Shown one piece after another: positions 1 to 7,150 of a stretch of DNA of 18,511 nt. The DNA comes from Bacteroidia bacterium (lineage in GTDB: Bacteria > Bacteroidota > Bacteroidia > Bacteroidales > Azobacteroidaceae): contig BNTW01000053.1 in assembly GCA_025996895.1 (NCBI GenBank), positions 1-18,511 of the forward strand, given 5' to 3'. How positions within the stretch are numbered: position 1 is the first letter of the stretch; each line of letters starts with the position of its first letter. The notes under the pieces were generated by a model that saw only the letters and a program-made list of their open reading frames with translations, did not search any database and was not told the DNA's origin. Made by a program: the position numbers and the translations under genes.

Positions 1-1
1 C

Positions 2-160
2 CTTAAACACGCTATCAAAAGCGATTATTCAATTTACGAAATAATGCAGATTTTGAGCGTATCGGCTTTCGACAAAACGCCAATCAGAGAACTGCTTACC
101 GATTTTCAAATCAATCAAAATGTCAAAAAACTACAATATAATTTGTTTAGTAATTGTTAA
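2..160 (+). CDS. IS4-family transposase, C-terminal end (partial)
   Basis: The frame is open from base 2 to a TAA at 158-160 and gives 52 residues with the sequence SIYEIMQILSVSAFDKTPI in the middle and QNVKKLQYNLF near the end. From memory this is the usual C-terminal tail of Bacteroidota IS4-type DDE transposases (SIYEI.QI.SISAFDKTP..ELL, ending in NQNVKE..NLF). The catalytic DDE residues lie outside the window, so it cannot be said whether the element is intact. The right end of the insertion sequence should lie shortly after the stop codon, but no terminal inverted repeat can be assigned because the left end is not visible. Confidence 0.75.
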   Translation, partial: LKHAIKSDYSIYEIMQILSVSAFDKTPIRELLTDFQINQNVKKLQYNLFSNC

Positions 161-286
161 AAGTTAACGCAAAACTACTAGTTTTACAACATAAATCACA
201 TTATTTTTAAGAATTATTCGCATCACAAAATTGTTACGGAAAGAGAATAGAGCAAAGAGTGTGCCAAACAAAAAATTACTTATTTT
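161..286. other. Gap between transposase and converging T9SS gene
   Basis: This AT-rich spacer lies between the transposase stop and the stop of the minus-strand gene, so the two genes converge. It holds a 15-base palindrome at 171-185 (AAAACTA, C, TAGTTTT). It also holds an AT-only inverted repeat at 270-288 (AAAAAAT, five-base loop, ATTTTTT) that reaches into the stop codon of the next gene and could be a weak two-way terminator. The outer end of the insertion sequence presumably lies here. Nothing else is recognisable. Confidence 0.4.
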
Positions 287-1615
287 TTAATTTTGCACTA
301 TTTTTATCACTGAGTTTATTCCTTTGAATTTCAAAATATAAACTCCTTTGTTCCATTGTGCGGTCGGCAGGATATAAGTACCTGTTTTATCCAGCGGATA
401 CTCGGCGATTTGCCGTCCGGCAGTCGTATAAATCAAAACCGCAGTCGCTTCGGAAGGATAAATCAATATTCTTTGGTCGCCGAGATATTGGACGGACACT
501 TGTTCTTGCTGCGACACGGATGCAATACCGTTATTTCTGGGGAAAGTGCCGTTCAAATCAATTAAGAAAGAACCTTTATATGGCTCTTTGACTGCATCTT
601 CGTATATTTCCGACAGGGGAATTCTATCTTGTTCAAAAACAGCATAGGCATAGTTTTTGAGGGAATTTTGCATTTGCAAGCAGACGGCAGTCGATTTATA
701 TCCGGTAAATTCCACGAAAAAAGCGGTGTTTGGAGTGATGGAAGAAGAAAAAGAAAACGGAACGGTATAGAACGTTACCGTATCCTGCACGCCTGCCTTA
801 ATAATGTCAACTTCCTTTGTCGTCGCCGTAGCAATCAATTTTCCTGCGTGATTGTTGGCTTCTTCGTAAATATTGACCGTTACGGTTTTATTGTCGTTCA
901 GCTTCAAATCAATACAGTGCACATAAATTTTATCGAAACTCATCGTGCCGTTCGGCTTTTCAAACACATTTCCAATTCCTTTGTATTTTCCGATACTCAA
1001 TTTTTCGCCGATGTAATCGAATTCTTCGTTGTCTTTCATATCCGATTGAAACGACCAGCCTTTGCTCAAATCATAATTACCCAGCCCAAAGGTTTTATAT
1101 CGGGGCTGGCCCAAAACGGTGCTGACTTGCCACGTGTTGTCGCCGCCCAACTTCATCACATTTTTTCCGCCGGCAATGCCTAACTGGTAATTTGTTCCAC
1201 CGGCGGACAATAACGGCATATTGTATAAGCCGGCCGGGAGCGTTACGATAGGATTGGCCTCATTTACAGTCTGTTGTGGGTAATTATCGCCTTTGAACGT
1301 CCAACTGATACTCTGTGTACCGGAAGCAATACTTGTCCATTTGGTGGCCGTACTGCCGCTGCCCATAATCACCATGCCGTTTAATGAATTATAATCGGTA
1401 GCCATGCCGGAAAACAAATATCCTTCGGGAATCATGTAAGTGGCCGTTGTGGCTGTTGGAGAAGCTACTTTTTGTGGCACGGGTGTTTTACCTTCCACTA
1501 CTGTATTGGTCAATTGCATATCGTTTACAAATCCTTGAAAAGGTACTTCGCTTATTTGTGCGTTCATTATGCCGTAAGTGCCTAATAATAAGCATATTAA
1601 TAATCCTTTTTTCAT
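287..1615 (-). CDS. Secreted protein with T9SS type A C-terminal sorting domain
   Basis: This 442-residue protein starts with a Sec signal peptide (MKKGLLICLLLGTYGIMNAQ, cleavage likely after residue 19 or 20). Its last 65 to 70 residues have the layout of a type IX secretion sorting domain: a beta-rich stretch with VLIYTTAGRQI, then WNKGVYILKFKG and a short basic/hydrophobic end (IKIVQN). Such tails direct export through the T9SS outer-membrane machinery and are removed or attached at the surface. The body (residues about 20-370) has no motif I can assign. It is rich in aromatic and Gly/Ser residues and looks all-beta, like carbohydrate- or metal-ligand-binding surface proteins. It follows the TonB-dependent receptor gene at 93 bases and has its own promoter in that gap, so it may be an accessory protein of the receptor. 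The T9SS call is strong; the function is unknown. Confidence 0.85.
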   Translation of the reverse strand: MKKGLLICLLLGTYGIMNAQISEVPFQGFVNDMQLTNTVVEGKTPVPQKVASPTATTATYMIPEGYLFSGMATDYNSLNGMVIMGSGSTATKWTSIASGTQSISWTFKGDNYPQQTVNEANPIVTLPAGLYNMPLLSAGGTNYQLGIAGGKNVMKLGGDNTWQVSTVLGQPRYKTFGLGNYDLSKGWSFQSDMKDNEEFDYIGEKLSIGKYKGIGNVFEKPNGTMSFDKIYVHCIDLKLNDNKTVTVNIYEEANNHAGKLIATATTKEVDIIKAGVQDTVTFYTVPFSFSSSITPNTAFFVEFTGYKSTAVCLQMQNSLKNYAYAVFEQDRIPLSEIYEDAVKEPYKGSFLIDLNGTFPRNNGIASVSQQEQVSVQYLGDQRILIYPSEATAVLIYTTAGRQIAEYPLDKTGTYILPTAQWNKGVYILKFKGINSVIKIVQN

Positions 1616-1650
1616 TTTTCGTCTGTTTTTATAATTTTTCTTTTCAATTT

Positions 1651-1715
1651 GCAGTGTCTTTTACCTAAATAAATAGGACACTGCAAATATAAGGCCAAAG
1701 TTTTAATTCTACAAA
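1651..1715 (-). promoter_or_regulatory. Promoter of the T9SS-protein gene with inverted repeat at the start site
   Basis: Reading the minus strand, TTTG (1712-1715) is followed after 20 bases by TATATTTG (1684-1691), matching the Bacteroidota sigma factor consensus TTTG-N19-21-TAnnTTTG. The -33 box lies inside the last codons of the upstream receptor gene. Directly after the -7 box is a perfect 8-bp inverted repeat, GCAGTGTC (1677-1684 on the minus strand) and GACACTGC (1651-1658), separated by 18 AT-rich bases. It covers the expected start site, so it could be an operator or a 5' UTR hairpin. Confidence 0.65.
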
Positions 1716-3724
1716 CGGTAGCTAATTCCGCCCATCAGCCAGAAGCCCGGTTGCGGAATATTGCCCAAATCGTAATAAGAAACATTGAATAAATTGTTTG
1801 CTTTGAGATAGACATTGAAAGCGTCGATTTTGTAATTGAGTTTCACGTCTAACAGGGAAAAAGCGGGATAAGGTGTTTCTTCGGCAACCTTCAAATCTAT
1901 GTATTTTGTATAAGTGCCTTCGCGTTTCTGCCAGCGAAATTGCCAACCGGCCGTCAATCCTTTGTAAACCGGGTGCGAAAAACCGGCCGTGAACTTGTGG
2001 TGCAAATAATCCAAGACATAGTTGGAAATCCATTCGCCGGCGTCTTTGTCCTGCGTGAGAAATACGTAACCTATGGTAAACATGCGAAAAGCCAGATTCA
2101 CCTCAAAGCCTTTTTTATCTAAATTCGTGAGATTGCGCGACTGCCATTTTTCTTCGGGATTTTTCTTTACCCAGTCAATCAGGTTGGTACCTTTCATATA
2201 ATAAGCGTTGAATGAAGCCGTTACAAACGGATGAGTGTATTTCGCGCCCACTTCAAAAGCTTCCGATTTTTCGGGCTGCACGTCCGAATTTCCTTGATGG
2301 GTCGCCCCTTTGTAATACAAATCGGTGAAAGTCGGCGTGCGGATTGCCTTGTTCCAGGAAGCAAAAATTTTGAAATTATCCGTCAGCCAATATGCCGCAT
2401 TGACGGTCGGGAAAACGCCCGAAGCGTCTTTGAAAGCGGTGTTATAATTGTATAATAAACCAACGCCGAATGTAAAACGGTCTTGCAGGTAAGTGTGTTC
2501 TACAAAATACGAAATGTTGGTGCGGTTGTCCGTCAATTTATAATGTTCCCTGTTAAAAAGGCTGTCGCGCCCCAAATTACTGCTGAGAATGCCCTCGTTG
2601 CGGATTTCCCCGCCTAAATTGGTAATGCCTGCCTGCCATTTATATTGCGTGTTGAGGCTGAAGCCGAAAACACCGGATTGATGAAAATTTTCGCCATAAT
2701 TACTGTAACGCATGACGTCATTTACCAACATACTATCGCGTATCAACTGATAATGGTCGTAATGCCTGTTCCAATAGAGTTGCGGAATCAGTTTAAGTTT
2801 TGTTCCCGTTTCGCTTTTCAATGAGCCGAAAACGGAACGAGTATCATCGAACTGATTGGGATAAGCCGCCGAATAAAAAGTGTTTGCCCCGTAGGTTTTG
2901 TCGTTTATTCCGAATTGGAAATCCAAGCGAGCGGTTTCCGTTCGGAAATGGCTTTGCCACAAGGCATTGAAAATTTTATAATCACTGTTATCAATATAGC
3001 CATCGGAAGAATTGTAACTTGCCGAAAGACTGTGATTTGCCGATTGTGTCTGGAGCGAAGCCCGCGCTTCCCCGCCGAAGGTACTGTGCATTCCGCCGTC
3101 GGCTTGCAGATAAATGCCGGTCGGAGAATCTTTTTTTGTTACGATGTTAATTCCGCCCGAAAATGCGCCCGCGCCGTAAAGCAGCGAAGTCGGTCCCTGA
3201 ATGATTTCGATACGATCAATGTCGGAAAGATTAACCGGAAGGTCTAACGAATAATGTGCAGTTTGTGGGTTGGAGAGATTAGCCCCGTTGAGAAGAATGG
3301 CCGTTTGTTCGAAAGTGCCGCCGCGCACCGAGATGCCTGCTAAAACGCCGTTTGCGCCCCGTTGGCGGACATCCAGACCAACGATGTTTTTCAATAAATC
3401 CTGAACGCTTTGAACAGGCTGTCGCTCAATCTCGGCGCGCGTGATGACCGTAACAATTTTCGCCGTCTGATTGAACGTTAATTCCGCTTTGGACGACGTC
3501 ACCAGCAGTTCGTCCAATTCCCGCTCTTGACCGGCAATCGTGTCGGGCGAAGAAATCGTCCGGTTTTGTGCCGAAGTCTGCGTCGCATGGGCGAACGTTA
3601 AAACACAACCGGCCACGACACCGATATTTACTACCTTGTGCATACTGTTGAAAGCGGAATACGCTTTCCGGACGAACTTCTTAAATCGATAAGTTCTCCC
3701 GACAAAAAATTGTTTTTGTTTCAT
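1709..3724 (-). CDS. TonB-dependent outer-membrane receptor, BtuB-like
   Basis: This 671-residue protein has the order of a TonB-dependent receptor. After the signal region comes a plug domain (residues about 70-180), with VTVITRAEIERQPVQSVQDL, a GLDVRQRG segment, SVRGGTFEQTAILLNG and IDRIEIIQGPTSLLYGAGAFSGGINIVTK. A 22-strand-type barrel rich in aromatic residues follows, ending in NNLFNVSYYDLGN and a final SYRL. Such receptors import scarce ligands across the outer membrane using TonB energy. From memory the plug wording is closest to Bacteroidales receptors annotated as vitamin B12 (BtuB) type, but no cobalamin riboswitch fits in the 19-base gap upstream, so the ligand is open. The N-terminus is unusual: a basic stretch of about 30 residues (with RFKKFVRKAYSAFNSMHKVV) precedes the hydrophobic segment VVNIGVVAGCVLTFA. 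The gene probably shares a transcript with the upstream coiled-coil gene. Confidence 0.9.
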   Translation of the reverse strand: MKQKQFFVGRTYRFKKFVRKAYSAFNSMHKVVNIGVVAGCVLTFAHATQTSAQNRTISSPDTIAGQERELDELLVTSSKAELTFNQTAKIVTVITRAEIERQPVQSVQDLLKNIVGLDVRQRGANGVLAGISVRGGTFEQTAILLNGANLSNPQTAHYSLDLPVNLSDIDRIEIIQGPTSLLYGAGAFSGGINIVTKKDSPTGIYLQADGGMHSTFGGEARASLQTQSANHSLSASYNSSDGYIDNSDYKIFNALWQSHFRTETARLDFQFGINDKTYGANTFYSAAYPNQFDDTRSVFGSLKSETGTKLKLIPQLYWNRHYDHYQLIRDSMLVNDVMRYSNYGENFHQSGVFGFSLNTQYKWQAGITNLGGEIRNEGILSSNLGRDSLFNREHYKLTDNRTNISYFVEHTYLQDRFTFGVGLLYNYNTAFKDASGVFPTVNAAYWLTDNFKIFASWNKAIRTPTFTDLYYKGATHQGNSDVQPEKSEAFEVGAKYTHPFVTASFNAYYMKGTNLIDWVKKNPEEKWQSRNLTNLDKKGFEVNLAFRMFTIGYVFLTQDKDAGEWISNYVLDYLHHKFTAGFSHPVYKGLTAGWQFRWQKREGTYTKYIDLKVAEETPYPAFSLLDVKLNYKIDAFNVYLKANNLFNVSYYDLGNIPQPGFWLMGGISYRL

Positions 3725-3743
3725 AAAAAATAAAAATTAGGGA

Positions 3744-4619
3744 TTAATTGTCTAATTTGAACGATTTTCGTCCAATCAGATTTCCGTCTGCAAAAATATC
3801 CACGCGATAGGTTCCGGGCAAAAGAAATTCTTCGATTTTCCAGTAAATGCTCATTGGTGTTTCCTCGCCGGTGTATTCAATTGTGCGTTTTTCCGAATAG
3901 TTGATAGACTTGTTTTCGTAAGTAAAAACATTGCGCGGATTTTTCACCAAAACATCGTCGTCGGGCTTCTGGATACGGATATACACTGTTTTTTCACCCG
4001 GATCGGCAGTGATGTTTTTGTTAATCGTAAAGCGGATTTCCAGCTGGCTCATCTTTTTGATTTTGTCCGTCGGCTTGTTTTTGTCGGTAATTCCGGTTAC
4101 ACTGACGTTGCTCGCGTCCAATTTTGCTGCAATCTGTACGGTTTCGACCAACTGTTCTTTTTCCTGTTTCAGTTGCGAAACGGTTTGCGTGGCGGCTTCA
4201 TAGCGTGCCGTAACTTGCTTGTTTTCCTGTTCGAGGTGTTTGTTTAAGCGGTCTAACGAGTCAATTTGCATCACATATCCGCGCATAATCGTCCGTAAGG
4301 TTTCCAATTCCTTTTTTAGCTCGTTGATCCGTTTAGCGTCAGTCGCTTTCACGGTGCGTAATTCTTCCTGCAGCCGTTGCACTTTCAACTGTTCGGTTTC
4401 GAGTTGAGCAATCAGAGAATCGTTGTTAATCTGAAGTTTGTAGCCTTCGTATTGAATAGAAAGGTCGTTGTATTCGTCCTCCAGTTCTTCCTTATTCAGC
4501 TCGGATTGCTCAATCAACTCTTTGTATTGTCCGCGTTGATAAAAAATATAATACACCGCACCGGCAATGACCAGCACCAGCGCGGCAATCAAAATCCAAA
4601 TCGTTCGTTTATTTTGCAT
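3744..4619 (-). CDS. Membrane-anchored coiled-coil protein, function unknown
   Basis: The 291-residue product has one N-terminal transmembrane helix (residues about 7-27, TIWILIAALVLVIAGAVYYIF). A long heptad-like coiled coil follows (about 30-160, dominated by E, L, Q and K, with LETEQLKVQRLQEELR and KRINELKKELETL). The C-terminal region (about 190-291) is beta-rich and contains TVYIRIQKPDDDVL, TIEYTGEETPMSIYWKIEEF and GTYRVDIFADGNLIGRKSFKL, which looks like an immunoglobulin-type fold. I recognise the layout as a conserved Bacteroidales hypothetical protein but know of no function. The anchor implies an inner-membrane protein with a periplasmic rod and a sensing or binding head. It lies 19 bases upstream of the TonB-dependent receptor gene on the same strand and is divergent from the hemerythrin operon, so it could be regulated together with either. 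Confidence 0.8.
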   Translation of the reverse strand: MQNKRTIWILIAALVLVIAGAVYYIFYQRGQYKELIEQSELNKEELEDEYNDLSIQYEGYKLQINNDSLIAQLETEQLKVQRLQEELRTVKATDAKRINELKKELETLRTIMRGYVMQIDSLDRLNKHLEQENKQVTARYEAATQTVSQLKQEKEQLVETVQIAAKLDASNVSVTGITDKNKPTDKIKKMSQLEIRFTINKNITADPGEKTVYIRIQKPDDDVLVKNPRNVFTYENKSINYSEKRTIEYTGEETPMSIYWKIEEFLLPGTYRVDIFADGNLIGRKSFKLDN

Positions 4620-4684
4620 CGTTCGACACTAAAAACGCTGCAAAGATAAAAAAAATATGTAACTTTACCCGATTATTTTAAGAT
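4620..4684. promoter_or_regulatory. Divergent promoter region between coiled-coil gene and hemerythrin operon
   Basis: Only 65 bases separate two divergent start codons. On the minus strand a perfect -7 box TATCTTTG (4641-4648) lies 21 bases before the coiled-coil gene's ATG. On the plus strand TAACTTTA (4660-4667) is a one-mismatch -7 box 17 bases before the hemerythrin ATG. No TTTG is seen at the -33 spacing for either, so the minus-strand assignment is moderate and the plus-strand one weak. Both transcripts would have very short leaders. Confidence 0.45.
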
Positions 4685-5380
4685 ATGAGTACGTTTCGAT
4701 TTAGAAATTACGGCGAACAGGACGCGATGAGCGATTTAATCAGCGAGCATTATCCCGCGCTTTTCGTGTTGAGCCGTTTCCAGATTGCGCTGGGTTTCGG
4801 TGATAAAAGCATTAGCGAGGTATGTCGAGAAAACAACATCGACACGCCGACTTTTTTGGCAATTATCAACCTGATGGTCAAACATCAACCGGTCATTTTG
4901 CCGGCAGAAACCACGATTTCATTGAGTTCGTTAATGGATTATTTACATCGTTCGCACGATTATTTTCTGCTTTACCGCTTGCCGGAAATCCGCAAAAAAT
5001 TGGTGAATGTGCTGAACGAAAATCAGGAAGATTTGAACAAAGCGGTGTTAGGTTATTTTGACAAATTTGCGACCGAAGTGAAGAAACACATGCTTTCGGA
5101 AAATAACAAGGTCTTTCCTTATGTTAAAGCGTTGTTACAGAAGGAAAATTGCGAAAAATATGTTTTCGGTTTTAAGAAACAGCACGAGCGAATTGAAACT
5201 TCGCTGACCGAATTTAAAAATATCCTTATCAAATATTATCCGGCTCAAAATACGAACGAAATAAATAGCGTTTTGTTCGATATTTTCAGTTGCGAACGCG
5301 ATTTAGCTTCTCACAACGCGGTCGAAGATTATTTATTCCTTCCGGCCATCGAGGCTTTGGAAAAACAATCTGCCTCATGA
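4685..5380 (+). CDS. Hemerythrin-like (HHE) di-iron protein
   Basis: The 231-residue protein has the spaced His/Glu pattern of a hemerythrin-type four-helix bundle: H88 and H91 (LHRSHD), H135 and E139 (KHMLSENNK), H167 and E171 (QHERIE), and H210 and E214 (SHNAVEDYLF). These would bind a di-iron centre. About 80 residues precede the bundle, including FQIALGFGDKSISEVCRENNI, which resembles the N-terminal helper region of ScdA/YtfE-type proteins that repair iron-sulfur clusters damaged by nitric oxide or peroxide. That functional link is an analogy, not shown here. The stop codon overlaps the start of the next gene by ATGA, so the two are translationally coupled. The di-iron fold is well supported; the role as sensor or repair protein is inferred. 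Confidence 0.8.
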   Translation: MSTFRFRNYGEQDAMSDLISEHYPALFVLSRFQIALGFGDKSISEVCRENNIDTPTFLAIINLMVKHQPVILPAETTISLSSLMDYLHRSHDYFLLYRLPEIRKKLVNVLNENQEDLNKAVLGYFDKFATEVKKHMLSENNKVFPYVKALLQKENCEKYVFGFKKQHERIETSLTEFKNILIKYYPAQNTNEINSVLFDIFSCERDLASHNAVEDYLFLPAIEALEKQSAS

Positions 5381-5955
5381 GCTATCCCGTCAAAATGGTG
5401 CTGGTTGAGCCTTCGGTGATTATCCGAAGCGGTTTGTTGTCGGTCTTGCGCCAATTAAACACGTTTCAAATGGACGTTTTGGAAGTTTCCGAAGTGAAAC
5501 AATTAAAAACGTCATTGCATTGGAAAAAGCCGGACGTACTGATTATCAATCCGGCGGCACTGATGGTGTTTTCGTTGCAGCAAATAAAAAAAGAAATCGG
5601 TAATCCGCAGTTGAAATGTGTTGCGTTGCAAAGTTCGTTGGTCGACGCCAATGGCTTGAAAGCGTACGATGAGGTGATTTCGCTTTACGATACGACCGAG
5701 CAAATCAATGAAAAACTGTGCCGGCTGATTATCGATCCGGAAGAGGAAAAACACCAGGAAACGCTGACGTTACGCGAGAAAGAGATTATTGTGTGTGTGA
5801 TTAAGGGCATGACGAACAAAGAAATTGCCGACAAACTGCACCTTTCATCCCACACGGTGGTCAGCCATCGCCGGAACATTGCCAATAAATTGAAAATTCA
5901 CAGCACCGCCGGCTTGACGATTTATGCGATAGTGAATAAGTTAGTAGTCATATAA
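5377..5955 (+). CDS. LuxR/NarL-type regulator with degenerate receiver domain
   Basis: The 192-residue protein ends in a clear LuxR-type helix-turn-helix (residues about 129-190) containing LTLREKEIIVCVIKGMTNKE, IADKLHLSSHTVVSHRRNI and ANKLKIHS. The N-terminal part (1-120) has the length and start of a receiver domain (VKMVLVEPSVIIRSGL), but the acidic pair is reduced to E11 and the phosphoacceptor position in PDVLIINPA is N58. It probably does not accept phosphate and may respond to a protein partner. I chose ATG 5377 rather than the in-frame ATG at 5290 because the extra 29 residues are only an off-frame reading of the preceding gene and 5377 gives the ATGA overlap. The hemerythrin-like protein encoded just upstream is the obvious candidate partner. 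Confidence 0.85.
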   Translation: MSYPVKMVLVEPSVIIRSGLLSVLRQLNTFQMDVLEVSEVKQLKTSLHWKKPDVLIINPAALMVFSLQQIKKEIGNPQLKCVALQSSLVDANGLKAYDEVISLYDTTEQINEKLCRLIIDPEEEKHQETLTLREKEIIVCVIKGMTNKEIADKLHLSSHTVVSHRRNIANKLKIHSTAGLTIYAIVNKLVVI

Positions 5956-5967
5956 AAAGAATAAATT

Positions 5968-6429
5968 ATGTATAATGCAGACGAACAATTTGAAAAATTA
6001 GGATTGACTTTGCCGCCGGCACCGCAAGCATTGGGTTTGTATAAAACCTGTTTAATTCAGGAAAATTGCCTGTATTTGTCGGGACATTTGCCGATACAAG
6101 CCGATGGAAAACCGATTATCGGGCGTGTCGGAAGCGATTTGAACAAGGATGAAGCTAAATTAGCTGCCCGCCAAGCCGGCTTGACAATCTTGGCCAGCGT
6201 CAAGGCTCAGTTGGGAAGCCTGAACAAAGTGAAGCGAGTGATTAAACTGTTCGGCATGGTGAATTGTACACCGGATTTCGACCAACACCCCTACGTCATC
6301 AATGGTTGCAGTGAATTATTTGCCTCTGTTTGGGGCAGCGACAACGGTGTAGGAACGCGCAGTGCTGTTGGTTTCGGCTCACTGCCGTCCAATATTCCGG
6401 TAGAAATCGAAGTCCTATTTGAAATATAA
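5968..6429 (+). CDS. RidA (YjgF/UK114) family protein
   Basis: The 153-residue product has the RidA fold signature. It contains LYLSGHLPIQADGKPIIGRV early, AKLAARQAGLTILASVKAQL in the middle and GTRSAVGFGSLPSNIPVEIE at the end. R131 is at the place of the carboxylate-binding arginine of E. coli RidA, the enzyme that hydrolyses reactive enamine/imine intermediates from PLP enzymes. The length and the N-terminal EQFEKLGLTLPPAP match the longer YjgH/Atu1372-like subgroup rather than classical RidA (about 128 residues), and the substrate of that subgroup is not settled. It begins 12 bases after the regulator gene and is almost certainly in the same operon, which links it to the redox or nitrosative stress theme inferred there. 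Confidence 0.88.
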   Translation: MYNADEQFEKLGLTLPPAPQALGLYKTCLIQENCLYLSGHLPIQADGKPIIGRVGSDLNKDEAKLAARQAGLTILASVKAQLGSLNKVKRVIKLFGMVNCTPDFDQHPYVINGCSELFASVWGSDNGVGTRSAVGFGSLPSNIPVEIEVLFEI

Positions 6430-6750
6430 ACCGTTATGCTGGTTACTAAGAAAAAAAGCCGCACTGTGGAAATGATAAAACTCCGTATGACAGGATTTGA
6501 GTGCTTTACCGCGTTTGTAATCCGCTGTGCTGAGCATAGCCCGAAGGCTGCGGCCCGCCATTCCCGGTAAGAGCTTGTCTCGGAATAATCTTTAAATTTG
6601 ATGAGTTTTCCAATCGACAATGCGGCTATTCCGTAATTCTTTTACAAATGTACGCTTTTGAAACGAGAACTCCAAGTATTTTTCTTGCGAAAATACATAT
6701 TATTAAGAAAAACGGTGAAATAAAATATTAATGACTTTGAATAGCATTAA
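6430..6750. repeat. Intergenic region with degenerate repeat-like palindromes
   Basis: This 321-base gap separates converging genes and has no convincing ORF. The part at about 6510-6570 is GC-richer than its surroundings. It contains an imperfect hairpin at 6524-6540 (GCTGTGC, TGA, GCATAGC; one wobble pair) beside a damaged copy of a GCGGATTACAAATCCGC-like palindrome. It looks like the remains of a dispersed REP- or MITE-type element. A 7-bp AT-rich hairpin at 6727-6751 (ATTAATG, 11-base loop, CATTAAT) overlaps the stop of the thioesterase gene and is followed on the minus strand by a T-rich run, so it may be a weak terminator of the cysS operon. The rest, 6600-6720, is plain AT-rich sequence. 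Confidence 0.4.
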
Positions 6751-7149
6751 TTATGAAAACGACAACGGAATTTCTTTACGGTAAGCGGTAGCCGTGAATA
6801 ACGCAATTAATTCATCTTTTTCGTTAGTTACGATTACCTCAAAAGTCGCTAATTTCTTGTGCAGATGGACGACTTTTGCTTCGGCAAACAGTGTCCCGCT
6901 TCCCACTCCTTTGAAATAGCGGATACTCGTTTCAATCGACATCGCCAGATTTCCGTAGGCATTGACGGCTGCGGCGAAAGCTAAATCGGCCAGCGTGAAA
7001 ATGGCTCCACCCTGCACTACGTTGCCCGCGTTGAGGTGCATCTCTTGGATATCCATTTTCGCTTTGGCTCTGCCTGCCTCGACTTCCAACAATTCCACGC
7101 CCGAAAATACGGCGTAGCGGTCGTCCTTGAAAAAATCTTGAATTGTCAT
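6751..7149 (-). CDS. PaaI-family hotdog-fold thioesterase
   Basis: The 132-residue protein carries the PaaI-type hotdog motif HLNAGNVVQGGAIFTLADLA (residues 38-57). N40 and D55 are at the usual active-site positions, and Q46 stands where many relatives have His before the two glycines. The remainder, including SIETSIRYFKG and ATFEVIVTNEKDELIALFTA, matches the hotdog central helix and strands. These enzymes hydrolyse acyl-CoA thioesters; the substrate cannot be read from sequence. It starts one base after the cysS stop codon and is therefore read from the cysS transcript, although the two functions have no obvious link. Confidence 0.87.
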   Translation of the reverse strand: MTIQDFFKDDRYAVFSGVELLEVEAGRAKAKMDIQEMHLNAGNVVQGGAIFTLADLAFAAAVNAYGNLAMSIETSIRYFKGVGSGTLFAEAKVVHLHKKLATFEVIVTNEKDELIALFTATAYRKEIPLSFS

Positions 7150-7150
7150 G

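Noticed and set aside
171..185. Terminal inverted repeat of the insertion sequence
   Set aside because: The AT-rich palindrome lies close to the transposase stop, but the left end of the element is outside the window, so no match can be shown.
3725..3743. Cobalamin riboswitch before the BtuB-like receptor
   Set aside because: The gap is only 19 bases and no B12-box-like sequence was found in the divergent region at 4620-4684.
5290..5376. N-terminal extension of the LuxR-type regulator from ATG 5290
   Set aside because: The extra 29 residues are an off-frame reading of the hemerythrin gene, and ATG 5377 gives the ATGA overlap and a normal receiver start.
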